Shown here: in pieces, positions 13,664 through 21,465 of the stretch
Layout: each line of letters opens with the position of its first letter
Numbering within the stretch: the stretch's first letter is position 1
DNA from: VMFP01 sp964630025
Lineage (GTDB): Bacteria > Patescibacteriota > Andersenbacteria > UBA10190 > CAIZMI01
Assembly: GCA_964630025.1 (NCBI GenBank)
Contig: CAZVRG010000014.1
Location: forward strand, 1-26,403
Reading direction: 5' to 3'
DNA length: 26,403 nt
The notes under the pieces: model-generated
Seen by the model: only the letters and a program-made list of their open reading frames with translations
What the model was told of the DNA's origin: nothing
Databases searched by the model: none
Position numbers and translations under genes: made by a program

Positions 13664-15100
13664 CTAGTGTTGACTCGGCTCCCCAAGAACGGCGTACAGC
13701 TCCGTTTTCTTTTGCTCTAAGAGCTCCGGCGTGCGGGCTTCCATGTTCAACCGGAGAAGCGGCTCGGTTCCCGATGCGCGCAGATTAAACCACCAGTCAG
13801 CGTATTCCACAGAAAGTCCGTCAAGCTCGAATTGCTTGCCATCCGTGTAGCGACGCTTCACCTCCGCGAGAATACTGGCTTTGTCTTCAATCTCGAAGTT
13901 CGTCTCGGGAATTTTCGCGTATTTCTGCAACGGCGCAACGAGCTGGGAGAGTGACTGCCCGCTTTCCGACATCCGCCGCAACAACAGTACCATCGCGCGG
14001 ATCGCGGACTCCGCATAGTACTCCTGGAAATAGAAGTGGCTCGACATTTCACCAGCAAACGCCGCGGTCTCTTTCCGCATGAGCTCCTTTATGTAGGAGT
14101 GCCCGACACGGGACATCTTCGGTATGCCCCCAGCAGCTTCGATGGCTTCTTTCGTTGCCCACGAGGAACGCAAGTCATAGAGAATCGTCGCGCCGGGCTT
14201 CTCGCGTAGCACTTCCTGCGAGATGAGCGCGGTGATGAGATCGCCGGGAACGGTCACGCCGTGTTCGTCGGTAAAGCCGACGCGGTCCGCATCCCCATCG
14301 AATGCAATACCGATCTGCGCCTTCTCCGTTTTCACCCGTTCCTGAAGGGCATGCATGTTTTCCTCTTTCAGCGGATTTGCCTCGTGATTCGGAAACGATC
14401 CATCGAGTTCGAAGAACATACGCGTTGCCTGAAGCTGCGGCATGCGTTCGAGAACGCGCGGAAGCAGCAGCCCGCCCATCCCGTTTCCGGCATCGATGAC
14501 TACTCGGAGCGAACCGATCTGTTCCGCGCCGGCGGTCGCGTAATCAAGATAGCTGTCGGAAAAGTCCGCAGCGGACACCGTACCAACGCGTCCCGTTTCG
14601 TCATTGCGAGCGGAGCGAAGCAATCCTCGCGACGATGCGATTGCTTCGTCGTCTTCCGCTCCTCGAAATGACATCTTCTCCACCAGATCTCGAATCGCGA
14701 GCAGTCCGGTATCCTTGGAAATCGGTTTCGCTTGCTCGCGCGTCATTTTGAACCCGTTGTACTTACCCGGGTTGTGTGAGGCAGACACCATCACGCCCGC
14801 ATCGGCTTTCGATTGCCACACAGAATAATAGAAGAGCGGTGTCGTCGCCATACCGACGTCCACGACATCCGCGCCTTGCTGCGTAAGTCCGCGAACAAGC
14901 GCAGCATGCAGCTCGGGGCCTGTCGTCCGCATATCGCGCGCAACAAGCACCGTCAGCCTGCTCCCTGTCCCCTGTCCCCTGTCCCCTGTAAGAAACGTCA
15001 CAAACGCACGCCCGATTGTCTCCGCATCCGTCGCATCGAGTTCGTCGGGCACGACACCGCGAATATCATACGAACGATAGATACCGGGCGTAAACGGCAT
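13664..15100 (-). CDS. Phosphomannomutase/phosphoglucomutase
   Basis: Alpha-D-phosphohexomutase that moves phosphate between C6 and C1 of mannose or glucose, for nucleotide-sugar synthesis. 478 residues. Motifs: SYDIRGVVPDEL at the N-terminus, phosphoserine loop VMVSASHNPGKYNG (S108), metal loop FDGDADR (268-273), and phosphate-binding loop RASGTEPLLR. Two in-frame insertions are visible: TGDRGQGTGSRL (about 38-49) from a CCCCTGT tandem repeat, and SFRGAEDDEAIASSRGLLRS... (about 144-171) from a 73-bp palindromic element; both lie between core blocks. The pairing of SASHN and DGDADR with the PMM/PGM start favours ManB/AlgC type over GlmM. ATG 15100 gives the standard N-terminus. Confidence 0.93.
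   Translation of the reverse strand: MPFTPGIYRSYDIRGVVPDELDATDAETIGRAFVTFLTGDRGQGTGSRLTVLVARDMRTTGPELHAALVRGLTQQGADVVDVGMATTPLFYYSVWQSKADAGVMVSASHNPGKYNGFKMTREQAKPISKDTGLLAIRDLVEKMSFRGAEDDEAIASSRGLLRSARNDETGRVGTVSAADFSDSYLDYATAGAEQIGSLRVVIDAGNGMGGLLLPRVLERMPQLQATRMFFELDGSFPNHEANPLKEENMHALQERVKTEKAQIGIAFDGDADRVGFTDEHGVTVPGDLITALISQEVLREKPGATILYDLRSSWATKEAIEAAGGIPKMSRVGHSYIKELMRKETAAFAGEMSSHFYFQEYYAESAIRAMVLLLRRMSESGQSLSQLVAPLQKYAKIPETNFEIEDKASILAEVKRRYTDGKQFELDGLSVEYADWWFNLRASGTEPLLRLNMEARTPELLEQKKTELYAVLGEPSQH
14600..14672. repeat. 73-bp palindromic element inside pgm
   Basis: Ends GTCATTGCGAG (14600-14610) and CTCGAAATGAC (14662-14672) are near-inverted; internally GAAGCAATC and GATTGCTTC pair. 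Read in the gene frame it gives EAIASSRGLLRSARND-like peptide. I recall this peptide type as common to dispersed palindromic elements in bacterial genomes. Confidence 0.7.
14961..14989. repeat. CCCCTGT tandem repeat inside pgm
   Basis: CTCCCTGT followed by three exact CCCCTGT units. On the coding strand it reads GDRGQGTGSR. It is related to the degenerate array at 7424-7450. A 7-bp unit means that a single-unit change would shift the frame, so the tract could behave as a phase-variable switch, though selection may simply hold it fixed. Confidence 0.65.
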
Positions 15101-15128
15101 GGGGAAATCATAGCACGGCTATGAAAAG

Positions 15129-15156
15129 CGCCTCACATCCAATCGGATGTGAGGCG
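15129..15156 (-). terminator. Terminator of the 15206-15967 gene
   Basis: CGCCTCACATCC (15129-15140) and GGATGTGAGGCG (15145-15156) form a perfect 12-bp stem with an AATC loop, followed on the minus strand by CTTTTCAT. It lies 50 nt past the upstream gene and just before pgm, isolating pgm from it. Confidence 0.75.
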
Positions 15157-15205
15157 ACAAAGATCAAACGGTTGAAAAGAAACAATTGTTTGAGGACTCA
15201 ATCCT

Positions 15206-15967
15206 CTACTCCCCGCGGGAAGCCGAACCGCACTCCGGACCGGCGTCGTCGTCCCAGTACCAGTCGAGCTCCGGCCCGTCAACCCACAGCCCCAGATACG
15301 CACAGCGCGAGGGCTCGTCACGATGGAGAGAACCAGGAAGGTCCATTATGTGCCAAGCGTCTCCCTCCTCTCTGATGACCGTGTGGTCCTGCGCGAAGAG
15401 GAAGAGGCCGCCGAGGACTTCGAGGCCGACTTCCGGCTTCTGGAATCCGTTCCGGCAGTCACTTGGCTTGCGGTTCCGGTTTCGTCGTCCGTCCTGACAC
15501 CAGACCCAGCGGACTGGCTCGGTGATTGCGGGCGTGGCCTCGTGCTGGACGAGGGTGTCGTCATTGCCACCGAAAACGACACCGAGGAGACGGCAGGCTT
15601 TCACGAGGGAGATCTTCCCGTCCACAAGGAGCGGACGACGATCCCAGAGGATGAGACGGTCGAGGTGTTCCGGGAGTCCCGCGGGACGCTCCGGTTTCGT
15701 AGGAAGTCCATCTGTCTCGAGACTCTTCCGGTATGCGTCAAGCGTCTTGCAGCCGAGCTCACGCCCCCATCCTTTGTCCCACAGCACCTTCGACTGGACG
15801 AGAAAGGGATCGGTGGTGTCAGAAGCGCCTACGCCGCCTGATGTGAGGCGGGTGATGAGTTCCTGGACTTCATCCTGAATCCCGACACCCTCTTTCTTGA
15901 GGCGCGCCCGCTGGATCTCCTCCAGCTGCTTGATCTGCCTCAACCCGAACAACTTCTTCTTAGACAT
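15206..15967 (-). CDS. Conserved-looking protein of unknown function
   Basis: 253 residues from ATG 15967, chosen over the upstream in-frame ATG 16156 because a strong GGAGG lies 6 nt before it and a consensus promoter lies between the two. N-terminal part: basic coiled helix (SKKKLFGLRQIKQLEEIQRARLKKEG), then WDRRPLLVDGKISLVKACRLLG, then PVRWVWCQDGRRNRNRKPSDCR, EVGLEVLGGLFLFAQ, WHIMDLPGSL, and an acidic aromatic end (DGPELDWYWDDDAGPECGSAS). I do not recognise a characterised family; the W-x-Q-D-G-R ... CR ... GL ... D-x-PGS pattern resembles an uncharacterised group I associate with CPR genomes. Monocistronic with its own promoter and terminator. Cytosolic by sequence (no signal or TM). Confidence 0.75.
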   Translation of the reverse strand: MSKKKLFGLRQIKQLEEIQRARLKKEGVGIQDEVQELITRLTSGGVGASDTTDPFLVQSKVLWDKGWGRELGCKTLDAYRKSLETDGLPTKPERPAGLPEHLDRLILWDRRPLLVDGKISLVKACRLLGVVFGGNDDTLVQHEATPAITEPVRWVWCQDGRRNRNRKPSDCRNGFQKPEVGLEVLGGLFLFAQDHTVIREEGDAWHIMDLPGSLHRDEPSRCAYLGLWVDGPELDWYWDDDAGPECGSASRGE

Positions 15968-16091
15968 GGCGAACCTCCAGACACCGGAAACGCTCTGCCA
16001 CAGCGCATCGCGCCGGAACAGAAGCAGCCGGTGTACAGATCGCACGGAACCTGCCGCGCGCAGTCGTCCTTTGTTGGAAAAGAACCGCTCA

Positions 16092-16120
16092 AGTGTACGT
16101 GAGATATGCCAGTTTGTCAA
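16092..16120 (-). promoter_or_regulatory. Strong sigma70 promoter of the 15206-15967 gene
   Basis: On the minus strand a perfect TTGACA (16115-16120), a 17-nt spacer and TACACT (16092-16097). The predicted start near 16085 gives a 5' leader of about 118 nt, the longest implied in this window. A palindrome GCGTAC-ATGC-GTACGC (16126-16141) sits just upstream and could be an operator. Confidence 0.7.
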
Positions 16121-16149
16121 GGAACGCGTACATGCGTACGCTATCACAC

Positions 16150-17781
16150 ATGTCACAACCGATCGTGTCCGTCTCCGGCGTACGCGGAATTGTCGGAGAA
16201 TCGTTTACGGATGACCTCGTGCGCGGGTGGGCCGAAGCGTTCGCGGAGTTCTGTCATCCTGAGCGCAGCGAAGGATCTCGACGAGATTCTTCGGCTTCGG
16301 CCCGCTCAAGCGGGCCTTCGCCTCAGAATGACACCCAAGTGGTCCTCGGCCGAGACACGCGACCGTCGGGAGAAGCAGCGTTGGCGGTCGCGGCGCGGGC
16401 GCTCGCGGCGCACGGCATCCAGCCAATCATTGTTGGCATTGCCCCCACGCCGACGATCCAGCTTGCCGTGACGCATCACCGTGCCGCCGGCGCGATGATC
16501 ATCACTGCAAGCCACAACCCGCAGGAATGGAACGGATTGAAGTTTCTCGGGGCGGATGGTGTCTTTCTGACCGGCGAGGAGATGAAAGTGTTGGAACATA
16601 CTGTCATCCTGAGCGTAGCGCAGCGGAGCGAAGGATCTCGTCGACGAGATTCTTCGGTCGCTCCGCTTCCTCAGAATGACAGCGGGGCGATCCAACGGCA
16701 CATCGAAAATGTTCTTTCCCTTCCCATTGATGCGGAGAAGATTCGCACACGGAAATTCCGTGTGGTCGTTGATCCAGTGAACGGCGCGGGCGCGGTGGCT
16801 GTTCCCCAACTTCTTCAACAGCTGGGATGTGACGTCGTGACGATCAACGGCGAACCCAACGGACACTTCGCACATACGCCCGAACCGACGCCGGCAAATC
16901 TGACCGAGCTTGGTCAACGCGTTGCCACGGAAAAAGCGGATCTCGGCATTGCCGTGGATCCAGACGCAGACCGGCTCGTGCTTGTCGATGAGACCGGAAC
17001 GGTGATGAGCGAAGAGTACACGGTGACGTTGGCGGTGCTTTCAGCCCTTTCTTCTCCTGTCATTCAGAGCCCTTCGCGTGTCATCCTGAACGCAGTGAAG
17101 GATCTCGGGGTAAACTCCGCGAAGAATCCGAGCCCATGGGATCGTCCTGAGCAACAGCGAAGGATCTCCAGAGATCCTTCGTCCCGCAGTGGCGGGACGC
17201 AGGATGACAAGAGGATTGTCGTAGCCAATTTATCTACAACGCGCATGGTGGATGACGTCGCCCAGAAATACGGCGCGACGGTGGTCCGCACACCTGTGGG
17301 CGAACGAAACGTCGTTGAAGGCATGCGGCAGCACGGCGCGCTCATCGGCGGCGAAGGAAGTGGCGGCGTGATTTTCCCGCAGAGTCATGAAGGACGCGAC
17401 TCGCTCGTTGGGGTTGCGCTCGTGCTCGACCTGTTGGCACGACCACGCTCCAACTTCCGAAGTTGGACGGTGGTGGAAACTTCGGAAGTTGGAGCAACGA
17501 AACTCTCTTCGCTCGTCGCCGCCCTTCCCCGATACGTCATGCAGAAGGAAAAATTCCCAAGGAGCGCGGAGTTCGACAGGGAGCGTTTTGCTGCGCAGTT
17601 GAAGAAAGCGTTTCCTAAAGCGCGGATCGACACGCGCGACGGTATTCGTGTTGATACCGCGGAGGGATGGATTCATCTACGTCCTTCGAATACGGAGCCA
17701 ATCGTCCGCCTCATCGGCGAAGCAAACACTTCCGAAGGTCTTAGAAAACTTCAGGAAACAGCTCGGCAAGCAATTTCGTGA
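16150..17781 (+). CDS. GlmM-like phosphohexomutase with repeat insertions
   Basis: Alpha-D-phosphohexomutase, probably the phosphoglucosamine mutase making glucosamine-1-phosphate for peptidoglycan. Start taken at ATG 16150 (MSQPIVSVSGVRGIVGES); in-frame ATGs at 16093 and 16132 would add non-family sequence. Core motifs: LGRDTRPSGEAA, phosphoserine loop ITASHNPQEWNG (S121), metal loop VDPDADRLVLVD (270-275, Pro where DGDxDR has Gly), GGEGSGGVIFP and RPSNTEPIVR. 543 residues against roughly 440-450 for the family: the excess is explained by four in-frame palindromic insertions near residues 35-62, 151-178, 303-353 and 433-449, each in a position expected to be a loop. The catalytic loops are intact, so the enzyme is probably active. 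Substrate choice (GlcN-6-P, Glc-6-P or Man-6-P) cannot be fixed from sequence. Confidence 0.88.
   Translation: MSQPIVSVSGVRGIVGESFTDDLVRGWAEAFAEFCHPERSEGSRRDSSASARSSGPSPQNDTQVVLGRDTRPSGEAALAVAARALAAHGIQPIIVGIAPTPTIQLAVTHHRAAGAMIITASHNPQEWNGLKFLGADGVFLTGEEMKVLEHTVILSVAQRSEGSRRRDSSVAPLPQNDSGAIQRHIENVLSLPIDAEKIRTRKFRVVVDPVNGAGAVAVPQLLQQLGCDVVTINGEPNGHFAHTPEPTPANLTELGQRVATEKADLGIAVDPDADRLVLVDETGTVMSEEYTVTLAVLSALSSPVIQSPSRVILNAVKDLGVNSAKNPSPWDRPEQQRRISRDPSSRSGGTQDDKRIVVANLSTTRMVDDVAQKYGATVVRTPVGERNVVEGMRQHGALIGGEGSGGVIFPQSHEGRDSLVGVALVLDLLARPRSNFRSWTVVETSEVGATKLSSLVAALPRYVMQKEKFPRSAEFDRERFAAQLKKAFPKARIDTRDGIRVDTAEGWIHLRPSNTEPIVRLIGEANTSEGLRKLQETARQAIS
16252..16333. repeat. Palindromic insertion 1 in glmM-like gene
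   Basis: 82 bp with inverted ends TGTCATCCTGAG and CTCAGAATGACA; contains AAGGATCTCGACGAGATTCTT and CCCGCTCAAGCGGG. Read as CHPERSEGSRRDSS...PQND in frame. Shares its ends and GAGCGCAGCGAAGGATCTCG with insertion 2. Confidence 0.8.
16602..16681. repeat. Palindromic insertion 2 in glmM-like gene
   Basis: 80 bp, same family as insertion 1: TGTCATCCTGAG ... CTCAGAATGACA with GAAGGATCTCG and CGAGATTCTTC inside. Read as VILSVAQRSEGSRRRDSS...PQND in a different frame from insertion 1, so both frames of the element are open. Confidence 0.8.
17057..17209. repeat. Composite palindromic insertion 3 in glmM-like gene
   Basis: Begins with a TGTCATTCAGAG-like half, then TGTCATCCTGAACGCAG (17079-) and ends CAGGATGACA (17200-17209). 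Inside are GAAGGATCTC/GAGATCCTTC and GTCCCGC-AGTG-GCGGGAC. It appears to be at least two elements nested together, still in frame. Confidence 0.7.
17447..17495. repeat. Palindromic insertion 4 in glmM-like gene
   Basis: GCTCCAACTTCCGAAGT (17447-17463) and ACTTCGGAAGTTGGAGC (17479-17495) are 17-bp perfect inverted repeats around a 15-nt loop, and each arm is nearly self-palindromic. Read as RSNFRSWTVVETSEVGA. A different element family from insertions 1-3. Confidence 0.75.
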
Positions 17782-17861
17782 GAACTTGACACCATTCCAC
17801 CGAGTACGCAAAGTGCTCGTACGGTTCTCTTGTACACACAAACGTCCTTCGGAGCACCTGT

Positions 17862-18275
17862 ATGCCAACGCTACTCGTTGATACAACGCGCGGCACAGTC
17901 GAGGTTGAGGTGACGAACGATGGAGATGTCATCGTACGAAACGCGACGCGTCTCTCCGGGATCTTTCCCTGTCGAGAAAAAGACGGCGAGCTTGTCTTCC
18001 ACCCAAGTTCTGACCCACGAAGTCCCGCCGTTGTTATTGACGTGGTGGCTGGTCTGTACACAGACGGAGTAGAGCTTCGCATCCACCCGCTGGGAAGAGA
18101 TTGGGCAGATGCGCTTCTGTGGCACCCTGTGAATCAGAGCGTGTCACTCCGCATTCAGGGCGCGGAGGAAAACACTGTCCGCATCAGCGCAATCGGGGTC
18201 GGTAAACAGCTGCGTCCCTTCAACACCGACCTTCTCCGCGCACGGCGAACCCTCAACCAGCCTCAACCAGGATAA
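17862..18275 (+). CDS. Small protein of unknown function
   Basis: 137 residues, no signal peptide or TM. The sequence is beta-rich (LLVDTTRGTVEVEVTNDGDVIV, AVVIDVVAGLYTDGVELRIH, QSVSLRIQGAEENTVRISAIG), suggesting a small beta-sandwich or barrel, with a basic tail. ATG 17862 has GGAG seven bases upstream. It is separated from glmM by 80 nt, including a TTGACA at 17786 with no convincing -10, and ends at a terminator, so it is likely monocistronic. I do not recognise a family. Confidence 0.65.
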   Translation: MPTLLVDTTRGTVEVEVTNDGDVIVRNATRLSGIFPCREKDGELVFHPSSDPRSPAVVIDVVAGLYTDGVELRIHPLGRDWADALLWHPVNQSVSLRIQGAEENTVRISAIGVGKQLRPFNTDLLRARRTLNQPQPG

Positions 18276-18281
18276 ACTTTT

Positions 18282-18312
18282 CGCCTCGACTCTTGAGTCG
18301 GGGCGATTTCTT
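18282..18312 (+). terminator. Terminator after the 17862-18275 gene
   Basis: CGCCTCGACT (18282-18291) pairs with AGTCGGGGCG (18296-18305), one U-G pair, loop CTTG, followed by ATTTCTT. A short T-tract makes it moderate in strength. Confidence 0.65.
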
Positions 18313-18321
18313 CGGTACAAT
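18293..18321 (+). promoter_or_regulatory. Promoter of the ABC transporter operon
   Basis: TTGAGT (18293-18298), a 17-nt spacer and TACAAT (18316-18321). The predicted start near 18328 leaves only about six bases before the ATG at 18334, so the mRNA would be nearly leaderless. The -35 box lies inside the preceding terminator. Confidence 0.55.
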
Positions 18322-18333
18322 GCAGTCCTTCGC

Positions 18334-19098
18334 ATGCCTGAACCAGTCATCCACGTCGAACATTTGAAGAAAGCATTCGGAACGGTCACAGCCGTGAACG
18401 ATATTTCTTTCACCGTCCCGAAAGGAGAAATTCTTGGGTTTCTCGGACCGAACGGCGCCGGAAAGACGACGACCATCGCAATGCTTCTCGGGCTTCTGAC
18501 GCCGACGAGTGGAACCATCTCGATTTTTGGGAAGTCCCTGCCGAAGGATCGGCAACACATCCTCCAGCGCGTGAACTTCTCTTCCCCATACACCAACATG
18601 CCGTATGGATTGCCCGTGATGACGAACCTGAAGATTTTCTCTCGTCTGTACACCATCCCAAATGCCGCAGAGAAAATTGCCAAGCTTGGAGAAACGTTTG
18701 GCGTTGCGCATCTTCTCAATCGCCGCACGATGACGCTTTCCTCCGGCGAGACTGCGCGCGTGAATCTGTTAAAAGCGTTCTTGAATGATCCGGAGATTCT
18801 CTTCCTGGACGAACCGACGGCTTCTCTCGACCCGGAAGCGGCGGACACCGTGCGGTCTCTCCTCCTGAAGCTGCAGAAGGAACGCGGCCTGACTATTTTT
18901 TACACGTCGCATAACATGCAGGAAGTCGAGCGCCTCTCGCACCGCATCATCTTTTTGCACCGCGGGAAGATCATCGCCGAAGGAACACCGGAGAGCGTAC
19001 GCCAGCAGCACGGCGGACTCGAAGAATTCTTTATCGCTCTCGCGCGCTCTGAAACGACCGGCCCCGCAGCGCACGCAGGTCATGAGGACACCCCATGA
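18334..19098 (+). CDS. ABC transporter ATP-binding protein
   Basis: Cytoplasmic ATPase of an ABC-2 type exporter. 254 residues. Walker A GPNGAGKTT (38-46), signature LSSGE (135-139), Walker B ILFLDEP (155-161), D-loop SLDPEA, and H-loop TSHNM are all present. The usual Q-loop Gln is not obvious: VNFSSPYTNMP stands where many members have a Gln. The last ~15 residues are a His/Ala-rich tail. It overlaps the permease gene by 4 nt (ATGA), so the two are translationally coupled. The family exports drugs, lipids or polysaccharides; the substrate is not deducible. Confidence 0.93.
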   Translation: MPEPVIHVEHLKKAFGTVTAVNDISFTVPKGEILGFLGPNGAGKTTTIAMLLGLLTPTSGTISIFGKSLPKDRQHILQRVNFSSPYTNMPYGLPVMTNLKIFSRLYTIPNAAEKIAKLGETFGVAHLLNRRTMTLSSGETARVNLLKAFLNDPEILFLDEPTASLDPEAADTVRSLLLKLQKERGLTIFYTSHNMQEVERLSHRIIFLHRGKIIAEGTPESVRQQHGGLEEFFIALARSETTGPAAHAGHEDTP

Positions 19099-19889
19099 CA
19101 TTTAATCTTACCCGCATCTCCGGCATCATCCTTCGGCACCTCGCGGTGTATCGAAGCAATCTCGCGCGGCTGAACGAAATCCTTCTGTGGCCGATCTTCG
19201 AACTTCTCCTGTGGGGATTTTTTGGCACGTACGTGAGTCAGCTGTCCGCACTTGGCACGGTCGTCGCGGTTCTTCTTGGTTCGCTGATTTTGTGGATGGT
19301 GTTTTCGCGCGTGCAGCAGAGTATCTCCATGTCCTTCCTTATGGAGTTGTGGAGCCGCAACATTATGAATGTGTTCATTGCGCCAATTTCTCTCTTGGAA
19401 TATCTCACTGCCCTCATGGTGGTGGGACTGATCAAGATTCTGTTTGTGGGCGCCCTGATGATGGTTCTGGCGTGGTTGTTCTATGCGGTGAATCTGTTCA
19501 CCGCCGGCTTCGCGCTGATTCCGCTTGCGCTGGCGCTTATCCTCTTCGCGTGGGCCATCGGCATGTTTATTGTCGGCATCGTGCTGCGCTTCGGACAGGG
19601 AGCGGAAAGCATCGCGTGGATGTCCGCATTTTTCCTCCAGCCGTTCGGCGCGGTCTTTTTCCCGCTCTCAATATACCCGCAGTGGTTGCAAGCGGTGTTG
19701 TGGTGGATTCCGCTCCCGCACATTTTTGAGGCGCTGCGTGCCGTGTTTGCCGGCCACGCACTCCCGAGCGGGCACGTGCTGTGGGCATTTGGCCTGAATG
19801 CGGTGTACCTTGTCGCCGCGTTCGCCTTCTTCGGCTTCATGTTCGAAAAAGCCCGCGCAAAGGGCTTTCTCCTGAAACTGCAGGAATAA
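19095..19889 (+). CDS. ABC-2 type transporter permease
   Basis: 264-residue integral membrane protein with about six TM segments: NEILLWPIFELLLWGFFGTY, VVAVLLGSLILWMVFSRV, a long central pair around LTALMVVGLIKILFVGALMMVLAW, LIPLALALILFAWAIGMFIV, a loop with the SIYPQWLQAVLWWIPLPHIFEALR signature of NodJ/ABC-2 permeases, and a last TM LNAVYLVAAFAFFGFMF. Partner of the ATPase encoded just before. Ends 13 nt from the stop of the convergent envelope gene, with no visible terminator between them. Confidence 0.88.
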   Translation: MTFNLTRISGIILRHLAVYRSNLARLNEILLWPIFELLLWGFFGTYVSQLSALGTVVAVLLGSLILWMVFSRVQQSISMSFLMELWSRNIMNVFIAPISLLEYLTALMVVGLIKILFVGALMMVLAWLFYAVNLFTAGFALIPLALALILFAWAIGMFIVGIVLRFGQGAESIAWMSAFFLQPFGAVFFPLSIYPQWLQAVLWWIPLPHIFEALRAVFAGHALPSGHVLWAFGLNAVYLVAAFAFFGFMFEKARAKGFLLKLQE

Positions 19890-19902
19890 TTCTCTTCCGC
19901 CT

Positions 19903-21453
19903 CTACTCGCCGGAGGAACCGCAGGGATGTTCCGGCCGCTCTGCCGCAATACCGAGATTCTGAAGCGTCGAGGCCAACCACTCGGGAAACTGACGGGCCG
20001 TGAGCGCACCGCCCGCATGCGCAAGGTTTCCCACGTGATACTCTTCAAAGCCCGGCGTTTCCACCGGATTCCACCACACCTCGAAGCGGGACTCCCACCG
20101 ACGCCGCACACACACCCGCACGGGCGTACAATCGTAGGCCAGCTCCAGATAGTTGATCCGCACGTACAGAATAGGCGCCTGCTGTTCAAATCCGGCAGCC
20201 TCCCGCGCAATCTGCGCGCCCAGCGCGAGAATTTCCTTGATAAGCGGCAAGGGAAGGACAACCTTTCCTCCCGGGATTCTTTTCAGAAGCTCCAGCCAGG
20301 AGGCGAACTGCTCGGCGGACTTTCCAGCGCCGGCAGCACCGCGCACAAACTGAACGACCACCGGCTCCTTCGGGTCTAACACCTTGATCTGGTAAGTCGT
20401 CGGCTTCCCTGTCCGCTTTGCCCCGGACTCACAGGGACCGGGCGGTTCGCCGGACACCGGATCGGAACGCGGCACGAAGATTTGGCCGCTGCCTGTCCCC
20501 TCCCCAACAGTCGCTGCCGCACCGCTGTCGCATGGGTTTTCCCGCGGCTCCCGCTTCTCACACTTCGCAAGTTTCCGCTCCTGCTCGTCGATATATCCCT
20601 TTGTCTCGTGTATGTCGTTCTCGATGTCCTTCAGCTCCGCACGCGCCTTGCGAAGCTTCGGGCGAAGCGCGTCGGCTGCGGCCTCGTCTTTCCCGTCCAC
20701 TGCCTGAAACTCCTCCTCGAGCTTTTTCAGTTTTTCCCGGGCCTTCTTCAGCCGCTCCCGACGGGAGCGAAGCGTCTCGCACAGAATCCCGAGCATGCGG
20801 CGGAGCGCTTCACATGGGTCCTTCTCCCCCACCGGCTGTGCGTGACCGACAAGAAGAAACCCGCCCACCGCGACCGCGCCAATGAGAGCAACCACTGCCA
20901 AGACGGTAATGAGGTTGGAGCGAGAACGCGTCGCGGGATCCTGGAGAGTGGATGCGGGGCTTGATGATGGCGGGAGAGACGCGCTTGGCATATCGGTGGG
21001 CAACAGTCGACTCGACGGGACAGGGGCGGTCGGCTCGGGCCCGGAAGGGACAACAGACGACGGCGGCTTCTTTCCCTCGGTATGCGTGACGAGCACGCGA
21101 CCGTTTTTGTCGATGGCGTTCACTTCCACAAAGGTGTTCGGCGGGGGCTGCGGGATGACCGGACCGGGAATGGAGCACCCATCGGCACCACGACATGTTT
21201 GTTCGGGCGTATTGGGAATCGCGTTCCGGTACCGATTCGTTCCTACGCGCATCACAATCGCAATGGGGAGGAGCGTGCGGACGTCGGTGGTCTGACTTGC
21301 AACCACAATCTCGTTTGGAACGCCGAAGGGAAATGTCTCTTGACGCTGATAATTCTTTTCGGCGTTGAGAAATTCAAATTCAAACGCCGCGGACGCAGCA
21401 ATATGCGGAAGAAGCAGTATGGTCGCCGCAGCCCAGAGAACCGCGCGACGCAC
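19903..21453 (-). CDS. Membrane-anchored envelope protein with coiled coil
   Basis: 516 residues from GTG 21453, chosen because of a strong AAGGAG eight bases upstream. Signal peptide (1-22, AASA), exported N-terminal domain, Pro/Ser-rich linker (about 98-175), one TM helix (180-203, NLITVLAVVALIGAVAVGGF), charged coiled coil (about 216-300, KKAREKLKKLEEEFQ), a Gly/Pro-rich hinge with paired Cys, and a C-terminal beta-rich domain (APILYVRINYLELAYDCTPV ... WESRFEVWWNP). Second gene of a two-gene operon, 12 nt after the Gmad2-like gene. No family recognised. Two hydrophobic segments suggest an exported N-terminal half and a cytosolic coiled-coil half, if the signal is cleaved. Confidence 0.75.
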   Translation of the reverse strand: MRRAVLWAAATILLLPHIAASAAFEFEFLNAEKNYQRQETFPFGVPNEIVVASQTTDVRTLLPIAIVMRVGTNRYRNAIPNTPEQTCRGADGCSIPGPVIPQPPPNTFVEVNAIDKNGRVLVTHTEGKKPPSSVVPSGPEPTAPVPSSRLLPTDMPSASLPPSSSPASTLQDPATRSRSNLITVLAVVALIGAVAVGGFLLVGHAQPVGEKDPCEALRRMLGILCETLRSRRERLKKAREKLKKLEEEFQAVDGKDEAAADALRPKLRKARAELKDIENDIHETKGYIDEQERKLAKCEKREPRENPCDSGAAATVGEGTGSGQIFVPRSDPVSGEPPGPCESGAKRTGKPTTYQIKVLDPKEPVVVQFVRGAAGAGKSAEQFASWLELLKRIPGGKVVLPLPLIKEILALGAQIAREAAGFEQQAPILYVRINYLELAYDCTPVRVCVRRRWESRFEVWWNPVETPGFEEYHVGNLAHAGGALTARQFPEWLASTLQNLGIAAERPEHPCGSSGE

Positions 21454-21465
21454 GTCCGTGGCTCC

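Noticed and set aside
16093..16149. Longer start for the glmM-like gene
   Set aside because: The extra 19 residues do not match the family, which begins at the MSQPIVSVSG segment.
15968..16156. Longer start for the 15206-15967 gene
   Set aside because: It would read through the promoter; a GGAGG site supports ATG 15967.
16252..17209. Frameshift or pseudogene in the glmM-like gene
   Set aside because: The excess sequence consists of discrete palindromic inserts and every catalytic loop remains in frame.
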